Source: Halobacteriovorax sp. DA5 (GTDB lineage Bacteria; Bdellovibrionota; Bacteriovoracia; Bacteriovoracales; Bacteriovoracaceae). From it: DNA of 64,000 bases. The notes below the pieces were generated by a model that did no database searches, was not told where the DNA came from, and saw only the letters and a program-made list of their open reading frames with translations. Every line of letters starts with the position of its first letter. Within the stretch, counting starts at the first letter, position 1. Location: the NCBI RefSeq assembly GCF_002903145.1, contig NZ_PPDJ01000001.1:496001-560000 (forward strand). The letters run 5' to 3'. Positions 16,240 to 23,214 of this stretch are shown piece by piece. The position numbers and the translations under genes are program-made.

Positions 16240-17568
16240 TTAAGCATTATAAAATTTATCGAGCCTAACCTTCATATTTGGAAAGATTTTAATGGCCTGC
16301 TCATACCACTCTTGGGTGCTTTCCTTCTTTCGGTTCATCTCAATAGAGCGCTTAATGATGATTTCATAAAGGATTTCTGATTTATAGCCGCTGTTTAGTG
16401 TATCAATGGCCATCTTTAGTGATTGAGAAGCAGTTGAATCTTTGTCACATACAAGGGCATCCATCAACGGTGCATTCTCATATTTTGGAAACTTCTCTTT
16501 TTGTTTTACTTGAATAAATTTAGTCGTTTTATTGTCTGGCGTATGGGCCAGAACCACTAGCATACGCTCTAAAATTGCAGGCTTTGTCGTACAGATAATT
16601 GAAGCTTCTTCTAAGAGTTTTAATGAATCCTTATATTTCTTGTCTCTTAGAAGTTCTTGAATTGAAGTATTATCGAAATCAATCTTATCCAATTCACATT
16701 GAACATAGATAACAAGAGCTGCAGCAATGGCATCTTTAATATCATCAGATGGTTCATTCACTTTCTTATACGCCTCATAGTAGTTTAAGATAAGCTCATG
16801 CTTTCTCGCTGCAACTGCAACCATCGATAGATCCCTTAGCATATCTGGAGAAATAGGGTAGGCAGCATGAAGTTTTAATGAATACTGAAGTGCCATATAA
16901 TAATTTTTTTGATGCTTATATGCTTTAAAGAATAATTTTAATGTATTGAAGTCTGTTGAATTTAGAGCATAGGCTTGTTCAAGTGACTTTATCGCCTCAT
17001 CATACTTTTCTTCTTTAAACTGGCAAAGACCTTCAAGGTAGTGTGTTTCAAATGGATTTTTTGATAGTTCACGGGCTTTTTGCGTGATCTCAAAAACCTT
17101 GTCATGCTTTGAACCAACATACTCGTAGGCTTCATTGATTAACTGTCTATACTCACTAGGGGAAGACTTCATTTTGTAAAGTTCTTCCATAAGTGCTTTG
17201 ATGCTATCGACTGTAAAAGGAATCGGAAGAACAAGATCGACTTGTTGTTGCGCGATTCTTGAAATGGCATCAATAGAGTCATTTTGTGTTAAGAGAATAA
17301 AACTATTCTTTGTACGATTTGGAAGTATTTTTAAGTGCTCTTTAAGAACTTGGTTATAGCGTCCTTCCGCTAGAACTTCATAAGAGAATACAAGAGTAGG
17401 CTTAAAGCTTTTCATCTCTTTAAGTGCATCTTCAAAAGTTTTAGCAAATCGAACATTCTTTCTCTGGACCCCCAGAGTTTTAAATGCATTCTCATAGGCC
17501 ACGCGTGCGTTTCCTATGGACTCGACTACTAAAACTTCCATGTCGTTAAAAAATGCTTCTCTATTCAT
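16240..17568 (-). CDS. Degenerate receiver domain fused to TPR repeats
   Basis: 442 residues. Residues ~10-130 have the fold pattern of a response-regulator receiver (MEVLVVES..., PTLVFSYEVL, FILLTQND, LVLPIPF), but the acidic pocket is lost: 'VVES' replaces the DD pair, Ser62 sits where the phospho-Asp should be, and 'LPIPF' replaces 'TKPF'. It therefore should not be phosphorylated. From ~150 onward there are tetratricopeptide-like helices (GLCQFKEEKYDEAIKSLEQAYALN and similar), ending without a catalytic domain. A scaffold or adaptor role is likely. The gene 31 bp upstream is also on the minus strand and is probably in the same operon. Confidence 0.78.
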   Translation of the reverse strand: MNREAFFNDMEVLVVESIGNARVAYENAFKTLGVQRKNVRFAKTFEDALKEMKSFKPTLVFSYEVLAEGRYNQVLKEHLKILPNRTKNSFILLTQNDSIDAISRIAQQQVDLVLPIPFTVDSIKALMEELYKMKSSPSEYRQLINEAYEYVGSKHDKVFEITQKARELSKNPFETHYLEGLCQFKEEKYDEAIKSLEQAYALNSTDFNTLKLFFKAYKHQKNYYMALQYSLKLHAAYPISPDMLRDLSMVAVAARKHELILNYYEAYKKVNEPSDDIKDAIAAALVIYVQCELDKIDFDNTSIQELLRDKKYKDSLKLLEEASIICTTKPAILERMLVVLAHTPDNKTTKFIQVKQKEKFPKYENAPLMDALVCDKDSTASQSLKMAIDTLNSGYKSEILYEIIIKRSIEMNRKKESTQEWYEQAIKIFPNMKVRLDKFYNA

Positions 17569-17598
17569 TTCTTCAATTCCGTAACTGTCTCTTATTTT

Positions 17599-18033
17599 TT
17601 ATTCTTCGTGTGTGTTTCTATATTGATTTAAAAGTTCATTGAAGCGCTCTTGTCTTTCTAAGATCACTGCTTCAATTTTCTTGTGCTCCTTCATGTTGTC
17701 CTCTAGTAAACGAAAAACAACTTTATTTTCTTCAGGGCCATACTCTTCAATCTCCACGACTTCACTCGAAAGCTTTATGACATTGCTAAGTTTCGTAATA
17801 TCGCTTAGCTGACCTTTTGGGACCTGCGAGCTTTGAATGATGTAGAGATTAATTTTGTGCCCACTAGCACATGTTTTCTTTGGAATAATTGCACAAATAC
17901 TATTAGGTGATTCCAACATCAGTATTTGGTTTTTTTCTGTATCGTAGACGTTTGTATTACTTGTAATATTCTCAAACGCTAATATAAATTTATTGCTTTT
18001 TTCTGAAGCAATTTTAATAGCTTGTTTATCCAT
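17599..18033 (-). CDS. Hypothetical protein, operon partner of the TPR protein
   Basis: 144 residues, not recognised. The N-terminal two-thirds is beta-rich (KFILAFENITSNTNVYD...NSICAIIPKKTCASGHKINLYII), the size and feel of a PilZ-like or small beta-barrel module, though no RxxxR/DxSxxG motif is present. The C-terminal ~35 residues form a charged helix (KEHKKIEAVILERQERFNELLNQY). A GTG lies directly before the chosen ATG and could also be the start. No signal peptide. It lies 30 bp upstream of the pseudo-receiver TPR gene, so the two may form a signalling pair. Confidence 0.6.
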   Translation of the reverse strand: MDKQAIKIASEKSNKFILAFENITSNTNVYDTEKNQILMLESPNSICAIIPKKTCASGHKINLYIIQSSQVPKGQLSDITKLSNVIKLSSEVVEIEEYGPEENKVVFRLLEDNMKEHKKIEAVILERQERFNELLNQYRNTHEE

Positions 18034-18147
18034 CACTAAAGATTAGCTTAAGCTTGGAATCGGTGCAAAGGTGACCATTTTACCCACTTATTTAGTTGAG
18101 ATTAGTGCTATTTATCGACAAATTAAAGAGGCATTCCGTTTTTTTTA

Positions 18148-18177
18148 TTGACGTAGTTTAGGCCAGGTACTTAAAAT
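18148..18177 (+). promoter_or_regulatory. Sigma-70-type promoter of the histone-like gene
   Basis: TTGACG (18148-18153) and TAAAAT (18172-18177) are separated by 18 nt, about 50 nt upstream of the ATG. GAGG at 18216-18219 is the ribosome-binding site. A near-consensus promoter fits high expression. Confidence 0.6.
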
Positions 18178-18225
18178 TACATTATTACAAATTTTTCATT
18201 AAAAACACTAAACACGAGGTTTAAA

Positions 18226-18510
18226 ATGGCAAAGAAAAAAGCTACGAAAAAAGCAGCTCCAAAGAAGGCAGCAGCAAAGAAAGCAGCTCCAAAAAAAGCA
18301 GCTAAGAAAACAGCTAAGAAAGCATCTAAAAGAGAAATGCTTCTAGTTGGTTCAAAAACTAAAGAAGCACTTAAGGGTAAAGGATACAACGTATCTTCAG
18401 ACGCTCTTGAAGCAATGAACGAGTACGTATACTGGCTAGTTGATCAAGCTCAAAAGAGATGTACAGCTAACGGTAGAAAGACAATTCGTCCATACGATAT
18501 CCTAGGATAA
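18226..18510 (+). CDS. Histone-fold protein with H1-like Lys/Ala-rich N-terminal tail
   Basis: 94 residues. Residues 1-36 consist of KKA/APKKA repeats with no acidic residue, like eukaryotic histone H1 tails or chlamydial Hc1. Residues ~40-94 look like a single histone fold: helix 1 (SKTKEALKGKG), a long helix 2 (SSDALEAMNEYVYWLVDQAQKRCTANG) and a loop plus helix 3 starting RKTIRPYDIL, where the 'R-K/T-x-R-x-x-D' ending matches archaeal histones. Bacterial histones are known from Bdellovibrio (Bd0055), where one is a major nucleoid protein, but a tail this long is unusual. It is expected to bind and compact DNA. It has its own promoter and terminator, consistent with abundant expression. The alternative is a generic Lys-rich nucleoid protein with a non-histone core. 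Confidence 0.82.
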   Translation: MAKKKATKKAAPKKAAAKKAAPKKAAKKTAKKASKREMLLVGSKTKEALKGKGYNVSSDALEAMNEYVYWLVDQAQKRCTANGRKTIRPYDILG

Positions 18511-18540
18511 TCGACACGAATCAATTTCGTTAGAAATAAA

Positions 18541-18569
18541 AAGGCCACTCTTAGAGTGGCTTTTTTTTT
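18541..18569. terminator. Rho-independent terminator, shared by the histone-like gene and hisS
   Basis: GCCACTC (18544-18550) and GAGTGGC (18554-18560) form the stem with a 3-nt loop. T9 follows on the plus strand and TTTTT on the minus strand, so it serves both convergent genes. Confidence 0.92.
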
Positions 18570-18596
18570 GTCCAAGATGGATGGTATGTCGACTAT

Positions 18597-19937
18597 TTAA
18601 AGTTTAATTTCTGATTGTTCTCCAGATTCCATATGCTTCACTTGTAGCACGCCTCTTTCCTTCTCAGCATCACCATAGAAGATTACATTCTTAACTCCAC
18701 GCTTGTTAGCGTAAGTCATCTGTTTCTTCATTTTTGCTGAAGTAGGGTAGATTTCAATCGAGTGGCCTTCTACTCTAAATTTACGAGCAATTTGTAGGTA
18801 TTCTTTTTGGTCTTCATCACTCATGTTGATGATCATATAATCAACGCTTGCACTAATCTCTTCGAATAATCCGCGATCAAGCATCACATCATAAATTCTT
18901 TCTGCTCCAAATGAGATACCAACACCTGAGAGTTTCTCTTTTTGACCAAACATACTTGTTAAGTCATCGTAGCGTCCACCGCCTCCGATGCTTCCCATTG
19001 AACCATCAACTAGCTTAACTTCGAAGATACAGCCAGTGTAGTAATCAAGTCCTCTGGCCAGAGTAGGGTCAAATACTAGGTTTTCAATACCAAGCTCTCT
19101 TACGTTTGAAAGAACAAATTCTAGCTCTTCTAGGCCAAGCTTACCAATTTCATCAGTACCAAGGAACTCTCTAATTGTTGAAAGCTTCTTATTTGAGTCA
19201 CCTTCAAGTGTTAGTAGAGTAGAGAGGCGACTTACTTGATCTTCATTGAATCCGCGGCCAAGTAGCTCTTCACCAACTTTTTCAGCACCAATCTTATCAA
19301 GCTTATCAATGGCAACTGTCATATCTGTTAGTTTGTCACTAACTCCAAGAACACTTGCGATACCCTGAAGAATCTTTCTGTTATTGATAACGATTTCAAC
19401 ACCGTCGATTTTTAGATCTTTAAATACATCGTGATAAACCTCAACTAAAGAAACTTCACTTAGTAGTGATTCTGTTCCGATGATATCTCCATCACATTGA
19501 TAGAACTCTCTATAGCGACCTTTTTGAGGGCGATCAGCTCGCCATACAGGCTGAATTTGGTAGCGTTTAAATGGCAGGGCCAGCTCATTAAGATTTGCAC
19601 ATACATAACGAGCAAATGGAATTGTTAGGTCGTAGCGAAGGCCACGATCACACATTTTGCTCGAAACAGCTGAAAGATTCTTTTCTTCTAAATCTTCTGG
19701 TTTTACTTTCTTTAAAAAGTCTCCTGAGTTCAGAACACGAAAAAGAAGTTTATCTCCTTCCTCTCCATATTTTCCCGTAAGTACGTTCAGGTTTTCAACG
19801 GCCGGCGTTTCAAGTGGCATAAAACCGTGAGATTGGAACCTCTTTTTAATTGTTTCAAAAATATGATTTCTTCTTGATGACTCAATTGGACCAAAATCTC
19901 TTGTACCTTTTGCATTTTGCGGCTTAATAATCGCCAT
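18597..19937 (-). CDS. hisS: Histidyl-tRNA synthetase
   Basis: The 446 residues are a class II aminoacyl-tRNA synthetase that charges tRNA-His. Visible landmarks: N-terminal KGTRDFGPIE; motif 2 region RYREFYQCDGDIIG (~140); the HisRS-specific ARGLDYYTG (~295) and GGGRYDDL (~318); motif 3 GVGISFGAERI (~336); and a C-terminal anticodon-binding domain (~365-440). Length is normal for bacterial HisRS. It stands alone, convergent with the histone-like gene across a shared terminator. Essential housekeeping enzyme; identification is very secure. Confidence 0.97.
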   Translation of the reverse strand: MAIIKPQNAKGTRDFGPIESSRRNHIFETIKKRFQSHGFMPLETPAVENLNVLTGKYGEEGDKLLFRVLNSGDFLKKVKPEDLEEKNLSAVSSKMCDRGLRYDLTIPFARYVCANLNELALPFKRYQIQPVWRADRPQKGRYREFYQCDGDIIGTESLLSEVSLVEVYHDVFKDLKIDGVEIVINNRKILQGIASVLGVSDKLTDMTVAIDKLDKIGAEKVGEELLGRGFNEDQVSRLSTLLTLEGDSNKKLSTIREFLGTDEIGKLGLEELEFVLSNVRELGIENLVFDPTLARGLDYYTGCIFEVKLVDGSMGSIGGGGRYDDLTSMFGQKEKLSGVGISFGAERIYDVMLDRGLFEEISASVDYMIINMSDEDQKEYLQIARKFRVEGHSIEIYPTSAKMKKQMTYANKRGVKNVIFYGDAEKERGVLQVKHMESGEQSEIKL

Positions 19938-20041
19938 TAAATTACCCCTTCGAAATAAATATATTTGTTTATACCCTGATTTTTAGTACTTTTAAAGCAA
20001 TAGGCGTTTAAAAAACGTGACTTCTTTGCCATAATTTTCTT

Positions 20042-20998
20042 ATGAGACAACACACAAAGCTATTACTATTTTTCTTTATTCTATTTATTTATTCATGTGC
20101 TGGAATTAAGCCATTACCTAAGCTTGGAACTTATGAAGTTGAGCAGCGTGTGGCCTATCCTGGTAAGGTCAATAAAATCGTCTTGCAATTGCCAAGTATT
20201 GGCGAAAAATTTCGCGTTCTATGTGGCGAAGAGACACTTGGCCACAATGTGAAAGGGAATACGCTTGAAACAGTCTGGGCACCGCAGTATTGGTATTTTG
20301 AAACAAAAGACGGTGAAGAGACAAACGCACCAACTTCGGTTCACTGTTACCTAAAGTCTGAAGTATACGGACAAGAGGTTCAATACCATATTGCAACTTT
20401 TGAAGTTAAGCCATTTGAGTATAAGAAGTCTTATATTAAGGTTTCTAAAAAACACGTGGATTTAGCTCCTGAGGATGTTAAGCGTTGGCAGGAAGAGGTG
20501 AAGTTACAAAAAGAAGCCTATGCAACTGCTGAACTTGAAAAGTCATTAACTGATAAAGAATTTATTAAGCCACTAAACTCAAAAATTACTGCCTATTATG
20601 GAAACCGTCGTGTCTTTAATGATAAGAAAAATAGCTGGCACTCAGGAACAGATATGCGTGCCAGAAGGCCAACTCCTGTAAAAGCTTCGAATGATGGTAA
20701 AGTTATTCTTGTTAAAGATCTCTTTTTTAATGGAAATGCCGTCTTTATTGACCACGGTGCAGGTGTCATCACGATGTATTGCCACTTGTCAAAATTCAAG
20801 GTTAAGCAAGGTGAAACAGTTAAGCGTGGTCAAGTCATCGCTTTAAGTGGTAATACTGGTCGTTCTAGTGCTCCACACTTACACTGGGGTGTTCGTGTGC
20901 AAGGCAAGTGGATTGATGGACTACAGTTCATTAAAGAGAAAGGGCGAGAGCAAAAGGCCCAAAAATATGTTACGCCAAAAGTTGAAGGGAAGAATTAA
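20042..20998 (+). CDS. M23-family peptidoglycan endopeptidase lipoprotein (LytM domain)
   Basis: 318 residues. The N-terminus (hydrophobic 7-17 then IYSC, C19) is a lipobox, so it is probably an outer- or inner-membrane lipoprotein facing the periplasm. The C-terminal M23 domain has intact zinc ligands and catalytic His: H200 and D204 (HSGTD), H248 (MYCHLS) and H279-x-H281 (HLHWG). It cuts peptide cross-links in peptidoglycan. The central linker (~125-170) is charged. The gene overlaps rmuC by one base (TAATG), so the two are translationally coupled. The role may be cell-wall remodelling during growth, or prey-wall modification if predatory (inference). Confidence 0.92.
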   Translation: MRQHTKLLLFFFILFIYSCAGIKPLPKLGTYEVEQRVAYPGKVNKIVLQLPSIGEKFRVLCGEETLGHNVKGNTLETVWAPQYWYFETKDGEETNAPTSVHCYLKSEVYGQEVQYHIATFEVKPFEYKKSYIKVSKKHVDLAPEDVKRWQEEVKLQKEAYATAELEKSLTDKEFIKPLNSKITAYYGNRRVFNDKKNSWHSGTDMRARRPTPVKASNDGKVILVKDLFFNGNAVFIDHGAGVITMYCHLSKFKVKQGETVKRGQVIALSGNTGRSSAPHLHWGVRVQGKWIDGLQFIKEKGREQKAQKYVTPKVEGKN

Positions 20999-22203
20999 TG
21001 ACTCCAATAATTATTGTCATCGTTTTACAAGTTGTAATCTTAGCTTTCTTATTTCTAATTTTTAAGAAAGAACACACGGTTAATTTTGATGAAGTAACAA
21101 ATCTTATTCGCTCTCAAAAAGACGATATGACAGAGACGCTTTTTAGAAATAATAATCAGCTTGCGGAGAATTTTTCAAATCTTAGAGAGATCGTTGTAGA
21201 GCGCTTAATGGAGACAAAGGGCGCACTTAATAAAGACATGTTTAGTTTTAAGGATCAGCTAACTCAAGATCTTGAAAAGAAATTTGATAAGACTAATCAT
21301 GCTATTCAAGAAAAGCTTGAAAAGATTAATAATAAGGTTCAAGAAAACTTAAATGAAGGTTTCAAAAAAACTAACGAAACTTTTACTGGAATCATTGCTC
21401 GTCTTGCTAAAATTGATGAGGCCCAAAAGAAAATTGAATCTCTTTCAACGAATGTTGTAAGTCTACAAGAGGTATTAACAGATAAGAAGTCACGTGGGAT
21501 TTTTGGTGAGGTTCAATTAACTTCTCTTCTTAAGTCTGTCTTTGGAGAAGGTGATAAGTACTACAAACTTCAGTTTAAGCTATCAAATGACAAGCTTGTG
21601 GATGCCATGCTTGATCTTCCTGAGCCAATTGGAAGACTTTGTGTGGACTCGAAATTTCCGTTAGAAAATTTTAAGAGAATGTTTGAGGGATCGGTTGAGG
21701 AAAAAACTGTTGCTCGTCGTGAATTTGTGAAGAACGTTAAAAAGCATATTGATGATATTTCTTCAAAATATATTATTAAGGGGGAAACTTCTGAGCAGGC
21801 CGTTTTATTCTTACCTGCAGAAGCAATCTTTGCAGAGATCCATGCTTATCACGAAGATATTATTGCTTACTCACAAAAGAAGAATGTTTGGATCGCTTCA
21901 CCGACAACTTTTATGGCCACATTAACAACAGTTCAGTCAGTTCTGATGAATATGGAGCGATCTAAGTATATGTCGATTCTTCACGAAGAGATTAATAAGC
22001 TAGGAGTTGATTTTGGCCTCTATGAGAAGAGATGGGGCGATCTAACTAAGCACTTAGCGACGGTTACTAAAGATGTAAATAATATTAATATAACAACTGG
22101 AAAGATTTCTAAGAGATTTCAGAGGATTATGGAAGTTGAAATCGATAAGGGGCAAACCCCAGAAGTCGAATTTTCTAGTCAGGAAAGCCTAAATGACCTA
22201 TAA
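20998..22203 (+). CDS. rmuC: RmuC-family protein
   Basis: The 401 residues start with a transmembrane helix (4-23), continue as a coiled coil (~40-150), and contain the RmuC nuclease-like domain (SRGIFGEVQLTSLL..., VDAMLDLPEPIGRLCVDSKFPLENF..., ETSEQAVLFLPAEAIFAEIH). E. coli RmuC limits inversions at short inverted repeats and is predicted to be an endonuclease-fold protein. The pattern D(A)ML...VDSKFP contains the conserved acidic-Lys residues. Its start overlaps the stop of the M23 endopeptidase gene, a pairing with no obvious functional logic. Membrane-anchored, facing the cytoplasm. Confidence 0.9.
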   Translation: MTPIIIVIVLQVVILAFLFLIFKKEHTVNFDEVTNLIRSQKDDMTETLFRNNNQLAENFSNLREIVVERLMETKGALNKDMFSFKDQLTQDLEKKFDKTNHAIQEKLEKINNKVQENLNEGFKKTNETFTGIIARLAKIDEAQKKIESLSTNVVSLQEVLTDKKSRGIFGEVQLTSLLKSVFGEGDKYYKLQFKLSNDKLVDAMLDLPEPIGRLCVDSKFPLENFKRMFEGSVEEKTVARREFVKNVKKHIDDISSKYIIKGETSEQAVLFLPAEAIFAEIHAYHEDIIAYSQKKNVWIASPTTFMATLTTVQSVLMNMERSKYMSILHEEINKLGVDFGLYEKRWGDLTKHLATVTKDVNNINITTGKISKRFQRIMEVEIDKGQTPEVEFSSQESLNDL

Positions 22204-22246
22204 TGGTCATTAGATTTCAAAGAAATTTAATTAAAAGGAATAATAT

Positions 22247-22363
22247 ATGAGTTTAGAAGTATTCGTAGCACTATGTTTAGTTGGTTTCTGGGCCCTTCTT
22301 CCAGCGTCTCTTGCAATTGCATGTAAAGATTTTGATGATGCGATGATGGATGATCACCACTAA
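22247..22363 (+). CDS. 38-residue single-pass membrane microprotein
   Basis: A short frame reads MSLEVFVALCLVGFWALLPA and onward, ending in an acidic KDFDDAMMDDHH tail. AAAAGGAA lies 6-11 nt upstream of the ATG and a terminator follows 38 bp after the stop, so the unit has all the signals of a real gene. One hydrophobic helix (~5-25) with an acidic, His-rich C-terminus suggests a small inner-membrane subunit or regulator, possibly metal-binding at its tail. I do not recognise a family. It sits 43 bp after rmuC. Confidence 0.6.
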   Translation: MSLEVFVALCLVGFWALLPASLAIACKDFDDAMMDDHH

Positions 22364-22400
22364 GAAATAATCAATTTGATTTTTATTTAAAAAATATGAA

Positions 22401-22427
22401 CAGGGACTAGATTAGTCCCTGATTTTT
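22401..22427. terminator. Rho-independent terminator overlapping the end of bolA
   Basis: CAGGGACTA (22401-22409) and TAGTCCCTG (22413-22421) form a 9-bp stem with a GAT loop, followed by ATTTTTT on the plus strand. The bolA stop codon lies inside the stem. Confidence 0.85.
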
Positions 22428-22658
22428 TGCCTGTTCAAAAGTTAGCGTCTTTAGCTGTACCGCATGTAAGTCTTCACTTAACTTTTGCTTTAAAATATCC
22501 ATAACCATTCTGTGCTGAGCTAAAAGCATTTTACCTTTAAATTCATCACTCACGATTGTGATACCAAGATGATCGCCTCCACCAGTTAGGTCGTAGATCA
22601 TTACTTGTGAATCTTTGATATTTTCTTCGATGATTGTTTTTACTTGTTCAAATAACAT
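22407..22658 (-). CDS. BolA/IbaG-family protein
   Basis: The 83 residues match the BolA family: VMIYDLTGGGDHLGITIVSDEFKGKMLLAQHRMV contains the helix-loop with the conserved His pair, and HAVQLKTLTFEQA is typical of the C-terminal strand. BolA proteins pair with monothiol glutaredoxins to handle [2Fe-2S] clusters or, in some species, bind DNA. The GGGDHLG segment is closer to the IbaG/BolA2 subgroup. No glutaredoxin is adjacent. Cytoplasmic. The stop codon sits inside a terminator stem that also serves the convergent microprotein. Confidence 0.9.
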   Translation of the reverse strand: MLFEQVKTIIEENIKDSQVMIYDLTGGGDHLGITIVSDEFKGKMLLAQHRMVMDILKQKLSEDLHAVQLKTLTFEQAKNQGLI

Positions 22659-22688
22659 ATAAACTCGCTTTCTTTATTTTGCGTTTTC

Positions 22689-23084
22689 TTATAGTACAAC
22701 TTTAGAAGCTGCATAGAAGCTTGTGATAAAAGTTAAAATTCTAAACGCTAAAGTAGTAATACCTAGGTAACGGTGCTTTTTAATAAAGCTAGAATTACCT
22801 TTTAGAATCATACGGCCAGAGATTACCATTGCGATGTAAAGAAGTACGCTTGATACCGCAAAGAATAGGTGAATCTTTAGAGCTGTTTGCGATTGGAATA
22901 CTTCCATTGCTTTATCAATTGCACTGCGGCTTAATTCAATTTGTAGAATTAAAATAACATCCCAAATCATCGCTCCAGACATTATCTTAACGTGCTTCTG
23001 GCGTTTTTTGCTCTGGGTTACTCCATAAATCATTAAAGATAGGATCAAAAATGATTGAATTTGAAAAAATGTCGCTGAAGACAT
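22689..23084 (-). CDS. Four-helix inner-membrane protein (DUF420-like?)
   Basis: 131 residues with about four hydrophobic helices (~5-22, 36-50, 70-90, 106-125). Conserved-looking His residues lie at 'KRQKHVKIM', 'KIHLFFAVSS' and 'KKHRYLGI', a pattern reminiscent of DUF420/YozB-type or b561-like membrane proteins that could bind haem. The family match is uncertain. It lies 30 bp upstream of bolA on the same strand and may be co-transcribed, which would fit an iron or redox theme, but that is weak evidence. Confidence 0.55.
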   Translation of the reverse strand: MSSATFFQIQSFLILSLMIYGVTQSKKRQKHVKIMSGAMIWDVILILQIELSRSAIDKAMEVFQSQTALKIHLFFAVSSVLLYIAMVISGRMILKGNSSFIKKHRYLGITTLAFRILTFITSFYAASKVVL

Positions 23085-23214
23085 GGCGCACCCTTACGTA
23101 ATGAAATTATTAATAATATGTAGCCTAGAATAAGGCATAAAAAGGTGATTATCAATACGATTTAACAATGTTAAGTTAAATAAAGGCGAAGGCCTATGGG
23201 AGCAGTAAAGAAGC

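Noticed and set aside
18177..18389. Antisense open frame rich in Ala/Phe opposite the histone-like gene
   Set aside because: It is the complement of the KKA repeats and has no independent signals.
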